Source of the DNA: Edaphochlamys debaryana
Lineage: Eukaryota; Chlorophyta; Chlorophyceae; Chlamydomonadales
DNA length: 64,000 nucleotides
NCBI GenBank assembly: GCA_016858145.1
Contig: JAEHOE010000075.1
Span: forward strand, 372,001-436,000
Direction of reading: 5' to 3'
Notes under the pieces: generated by a model
Databases searched by the model: none
The model's input: only the letters and a program-made list of their open reading frames with translations
What the model was told of the DNA's origin: nothing
In this document: in pieces, positions 59,901-64,000 of the stretch
How positions within the stretch are numbered: position 1 is the first letter of the stretch
Layout of the letters: every line of letters begins with the position of its first letter
Position numbers and translations under genes: made by a program

Positions 59901-60268
59901 CCGCCATGTGCCACCCCCTTGCCGGTACCCGCGCGCAGCTGCTCGGCCTCCAACTGTCGGCCCCGGAGTCCCTGCGGCAGCTGCCCGCCCTCCTCGTGGA
60001 CAAGCTCCCGCCCCACCTGGAGCCCATGCCCCCCGCCCTGAGGGAGGCGGCACTGGGGCTGGCGAGGGACTGCCTCAGCCTGGACCCCACGCAGCGGCCG
60101 AGCATGGCCCAAGTGGTGGAGCGGGCGCGGGCGCTGCTGAGGGAGGTCGCTGCGAGCCGGCTGGCAGCCCCTGCAGAGCAGCCGCCGGCAACAGCGGCGG
60201 CGCCCGGCCTTCCTCTACTTCCGCCACCGCCACCGCCGCCATTGGCTCGCAGCCCGTTCGAGGGTTGA
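56935..60268 (+). CDS. Ankyrin-repeat protein kinase, unit 5 (K5), about 700 aa, intact
   Basis: Eleven exons in phase (2103 nt): 56935-57054, 57168-57477, 57594-57654, 57759-58440, 58517-58668, 58850-58949, 59041-59092, 59205-59239, 59330-59464, 59540-59665, 59939-60268. It starts MQAFKEGFKEGLGAVGDITS. Ankyrin repeats: GRRLLHWAAFADNSQVVAEI, GRTPLHYAAWSGGQG, TPLHLACATGDAGMVSLLL, WAPAHLAACSGSAAAL, YTPLHCAVACGAAEVVTLLL. Kinase motifs are complete: GGFGEVHRATY, VALKRV (Lys near 395), HRDVKPDN (Asp near 489), ITDFGISK, WLAPELQ. The intron after HRDVKP has a GC donor. The C-terminus ends LARSPFEG, shorter than K2 and K3. In the last intron a block is shared almost exactly with K2 (40600-40720 and 59790-59930), suggesting gene conversion. 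Confidence 0.9.
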
Positions 60269-61330
60269 AAGCGCCAGGAGAGCCCCGGGATGGCATAGCA
60301 ACCATACGATGCGGCCTTGGGAGGGGTTTCGAAGACGTCATTTCACGTAAGGATGGTTGAAGGGGAGCCGTGGGGCTCGGAGTAGGCGGCTGGGAGGCTT
60401 GCTGGCCCCCACCAGCGCCTGCTGACCTCCAGGCGCTCGAAGCCTGGCTGGTAGTGGGCTGAGTAAGCTAGCGCTTGGGAGGGGCCCGGCGGCCGCTCGG
60501 ACACTTCCGTGACTCGAGTAGAGCTAGTGCAGGGAACGAGGCCACGACAGGCAAACAGATGTCAGATGGTAGACAGCACGGGCATGTGCACAGGAGCATA
60601 GATGTTGGCTTGCCCCTATTCCTCTCGGTGCGCGAACGACGCCAGAGTGACCGGGCGCAGTGGTGTGCGAGTACTGATTGCATATGCACAGCAGTATGGT
60701 TGAGGAGTGTTTTGTAATGACGGCGGTTACAGGATCAGTTGGAACTTGAAAGGGGAATAGGGGATGGACGCTGGGGACAGGCCGCTGGAGCAATGTGGCT
60801 GGCTGTACTGAGTGGGATAGCTCTGATAGGCTCGTGGTGTGCACAGCCGGCCCCCACCCGAAGGACTCAAGGCTACGAGCTGTAAAGCTTGCTGGGTGCG
60901 CCACCAGGGTAGTGAGGGTACCACATCCCTTAGCCACGCACAACTTCGCGGGCCATCGTCCGCCAAACTGCTGGCGATGCGCACACTCCTCGGACATGCA
61001 AGCACCTTACAGGCCAGCCACTAACCCGTCCAGTCCCGCCTCGCACCAATCGATCACTGTGTCTCTGCCTCTGCCCTACCCCCAGCCCACCAACACATTC
61101 TCCCGCCCCCGTCAGCCCTCTCCCTCACCGCCCGTCGCACGTCACAATATCACGCCAGATCACGCGCTTCCATCTCCGTACGTGCAGTGTCCAGCCTTTT
61201 CCTGTGGCGTGCCAGGGTCCTGAAGGTCTGGCAGGGGTCCCTCAAGGCCCCGTCGCACATATCTGTTGATCTGACTCTGCCCCCCGACTGCCCCTGCCTG
61301 CAGTCCCTATCCTCAGCCCCCACGCACCCC
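60269..61330. other. 3' flank of K5 and convergent spacer
   Basis: Contains diverged matches to the K4 3' flank and then the 3' side of the minus-strand membrane-protein gene. No gene or RNA seen. Confidence 0.45.
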
Positions 61331-64000
61331 TCAGCCCTTGTGCGCCCCAGACCCGGTGCCCCCGCTCCCCGACTTGCGGAACCCCAGCCGCCCCGCCACG
61401 CCCCCCGCGGACCCCGACCCCGCCCCGCCGCTCCCCGCTGGCGGCCCCAGCCCCGCCGCCCCCGAGGACGAGTCCTCAAAGTCCCCCGCCAGCGGCACCG
61501 CCTCGTCGCGGTCCCGCTCCCGCTGCCGCTGCCGCTCCGCCCGCGACCGCATGCGAGAGGCACTGGCGCCCCCCGTGGACCCGGCCGCCGCCGCAGACCC
61601 GGTCAACCCCGCCGCCGCCGGGGCCCCGTCCAGGCCCAAGCCGCCGCCGCTCGAGGCCCCCGTGAGTACGGGCAGAGACTGATGCGGCGCGCCGCCGGGT
61701 GCCGGTGTCGTGCCGTACGGCGCCGCCGGCTGGCCGTACATGGGCATGGAGGAGGGGGAGGAGAGGTCGCCGTACGGCGGGAGGCCGGCAGCGGGGAAGG
61801 CGGCGGTGGAGGGCGGCGGGAGGGGCGGCGGGGGCTGGTAGGAGGATGAGGGCAGGGGGTATTGGTAGGGGGCGTGGGCGCCCTGGTCCTCCCCGGGCCC
61901 GGGCGGGGGCGGCGGGGGGTAGGCGTAGGAGTGCTGGCCGTAGGGCGGCAGGGCCTCCTGCGAGTAGCCAGACGCAGGGCCCTGGTTCTGCTGCCCCGGG
62001 GCGGGGCCGGGGGCGGCGGGGGTGTACTCGAGCATCTCAACACTGCCGCCGGGTGGGGGGTAGCTGGGCGGGGGGTAGCCGGCAGGGGGGTAGCCGGGCG
62101 GGGCGCCGTAGCTGCGAGGAGAGAGAGGTGGGACAGAAGTGTGAGTGCACGTGCGGGCCAGTGGGCGGGGCTCAGCTCAAGCTCAGCTCAAGTCCTCACT
62201 GCCCACACCGCCCCTTCCCGAGAGTCTCGCCCATAGCCGGATAGCCCGGACCCCAGTCACCAGCTGCAGCCCCAGTGACCGCCCTCCCTCCGCTCACCCC
62301 GGGTGGTACGGCGTGCCGTACGCCGGCAGCCCCATGACGGGCTGGCCGTCGCTGTAGGCCCCCGGGCCCGGCCCCGGTGCGGCCATGTAGAAGGGCTGCG
62401 CGGGGGCGCCGTCGGGGCCGGGGCCGGCCACGGGTACCCCTATGGCGGGGGCGTAGGCGCCGCCGTACCTGGGGCCAGGGGGGGTGCGGCAGGGTTTGTG
62501 AGGGGAAGAGCGATACTGTGGAAGAAGTTCGCATAACGAGGCGTTGGTAATGCCGGCTGCAGCGCACAGCCCGCTCTGGCGCACGCCGGGCCCTCCCCGA
62601 GGCCATCCCCCCTTCCCCACGCACCCTCCCCCCTCCTGCCCCCCCCCCCCTCCCCCCCCCTCCACTCGCCTGTTGGCCAGGTCCCACGCGTACCCCTCCA
62701 CCACGCCCGCTGGCCGCTGCGTGGGGCGGCGCCGCGCGCACAGCATGCGCCATGCCAGCAGCGCCGCCGCCGCCCATGCCAGGCAGCCCAGGGAGCCCAC
62801 CACCACCAGCACCACACCGCTGGCCACCAGCGTGGACTGGGGGGGGGCGGTGAAGGGGGGAGAGCTTTGACGAATTGAGAATCCGAAGAGAGAGCAAATG
62901 CATGGCGGCAGCGGCGGCGCTGGCGGGAGGGGGAAACCTCACAACCACGCGCCCCTATACATATAGAATAATCTCGCAATCCCGCTCGGCCCCCATCGCC
63001 GCTGACCCCATCACACCCCGCCTGCGGCCCCGACCCCCCCCCCCCCCAACCCCACCTTTCCGGCCCCCTCCCCTCCCCCCTCACCTTGTGCGTGCCAAAG
63101 TACCCGCTGCCCCCCGTCACGTACACGTAGCTCAGCCAGGGGTCGGCGCTGGAGCGCACAGTGAGGGTGAGGGAGGCGGGCCGCCCGCCCCTCCGGGAGT
63201 GGATGGAGAGCAGCTGGAAGAGGGGGCCCGCAGTGCCGTTGAGCGGCTTCGTCACGCGGGAGAAGCCTGGGGGGGGGGGGGAGGGGAGGGGAGGGGCAGA
63301 GGCGGACAGGGGCCGGGAGGGGAGCTTCAGCGGAGCGGGCTGGGCGGAAGCAGCCGGTGAGACCAGGCGGGGGGGCGCCATGAGGGGCGAGAGTGGGCCT
63401 CGTAGTGAGAGCCGTGAGAAGGAGGCTGTGGGGCAGAGGGATGTTGCCGCATGGTCAGATGCCTGGTGCGGAGTCCAGGCGAGCTAGCCAGCCAGGCCGG
63501 TGCGAACGAGGCAGAAGGCGTTGCCCGGTGAGGTGGGTGGGGCTAGGCCACAGGCCGCACCCTCAGGAGCCCCCAGCACCACCACTGCGCCAACCCACCA
63601 GCGAGCCACACCTCCCAGCCCGCCGGCCTACAACCGCGCCCGCACCCCGCCATCGTCCCCTCGGCCGGGGTGCCCAGGTCCCCGACCCCTGTCCCCACCT
63701 GTGGGCATCCAGTTGGCTCCGTACCCGGTGGATGGGCGGGCGGGGTCCAGAGCGTAGGAGCCGCCGGGGGCGGTGGGGGAGCCTGAGGCCGTGGGGGGGA
63801 GGGGGCGTCCCGGTGGGGAGGGGTCAGCCGGAGAGGGCTGAGGGTGGGAGCGCCCAATGGAAAGCAGGGCAGCAGGAACCAATCTACCTCCTTCCCCCCA
63901 CCCCAGCGCCCTTCGCGCTCGCCTGCCAGGGACTTTGCCCAATTCCCGCCTCTTGTGCCCGCGCCCGCGCACCTCCCGGTGGTGGGTCGTACTGCACCTT
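61331..64000 (-). CDS. Single-pass membrane protein with Pro/Gly/Tyr-rich tail, partial (5' end outside window)
   Basis: Six exons in phase, 470 codons visible: 64000-63973 (partial), 63782-63699, 63266-63085, 62836-62670, 62468-62298, 62111-61331. The visible N-terminal part looks extracellular (TGYGANWMPT, VTKPLNGTAGPLFQLLSIHS with an N-glycosylation motif, DPWLSYVYVTGGSGYFGTHK). A membrane helix follows (TLVASGVVLVVVGSLGCLAW and on to ALLAW), then basic CARRRPTQRP, which puts the tail in the cytosol. The tail has PPGYPP/PPSYPP repeats and a charged RSRAERQRQRERDRDEA segment. The intron after 62670 uses a GC donor. I do not recognise the family; the missing 5' end may decide it. Confidence 0.65.

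Noticed and set aside
28144..61330. A CRISPR array, integron or prokaryotic island
   Set aside because: There are no short spaced direct repeats. The genes are intron-rich and eukaryotic, and the repetition is at the level of 6-7 kb gene units.
1..64000. tRNA or other structured RNA genes
   Set aside because: A reading scan for tRNA B-box-like and cloverleaf sequence found nothing convincing; a covariance-model search would be needed to be sure.

Overview
The window reads as nuclear DNA of a green alga (chlorophyte, probably of the Chlamydomonas/volvocine type). It is very GC-rich, with C- or G-rich introns that follow GT/GC-AG rules and exons rich in Ala, Gly and Pro. Every gene I could rebuild is spliced. 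Exon joins were worked out by hand from splice signals and reading phase. No database search was possible, so family names rest on motifs.

Left third (1-28 kb): ordinary single-copy genes. In order: an unidentified minus-strand protein (1338-3920); a divergent plus-strand DusA-type tRNA-dihydrouridine synthase (4363-8423); a minus-strand protein whose kinase domain has lost its catalytic residues (9364-13895), with an unidentified 746-codon ORF directly upstream that may be its N-terminal part (13744-15984); a minus-strand leucine-rich-repeat protein resembling XRRA1 (16722-23428); and a divergent plus-strand SNAPC3/SNAP50 subunit of the snRNA transcription complex (24027-28143).

Centre (29-60 kb): a tandem array of five copies of one divergent gene pair. 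Each unit has a small ankyrin-only gene on the minus strand and, starting 119-247 bp away on the plus strand, an ankyrin-repeat/protein-kinase gene of about 700 residues. The kinase genes share nearly all exon lengths and phases, also with the pseudokinase at 9.4 kb. The units are in different states. In unit 1 the kinase is split by a 2.16-kb internal inversion. Unit 2 is intact and is followed by an orphan terminal exon of another ankyrin gene. Unit 3 has a 1.7-kb Mutator-like element in its shared promoter. In unit 4 both genes look broken. Unit 5 is intact. This looks like a birth-and-death receptor- or decoy-type locus in which a small ankyrin protein and an ankyrin kinase are made from one bidirectional promoter. 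Joint function is inference.

Right end (61.3-64 kb): the 3' part of a minus-strand gene for a single-pass membrane protein with a Pro/Gly/Tyr-rich tail, cut by the window edge.
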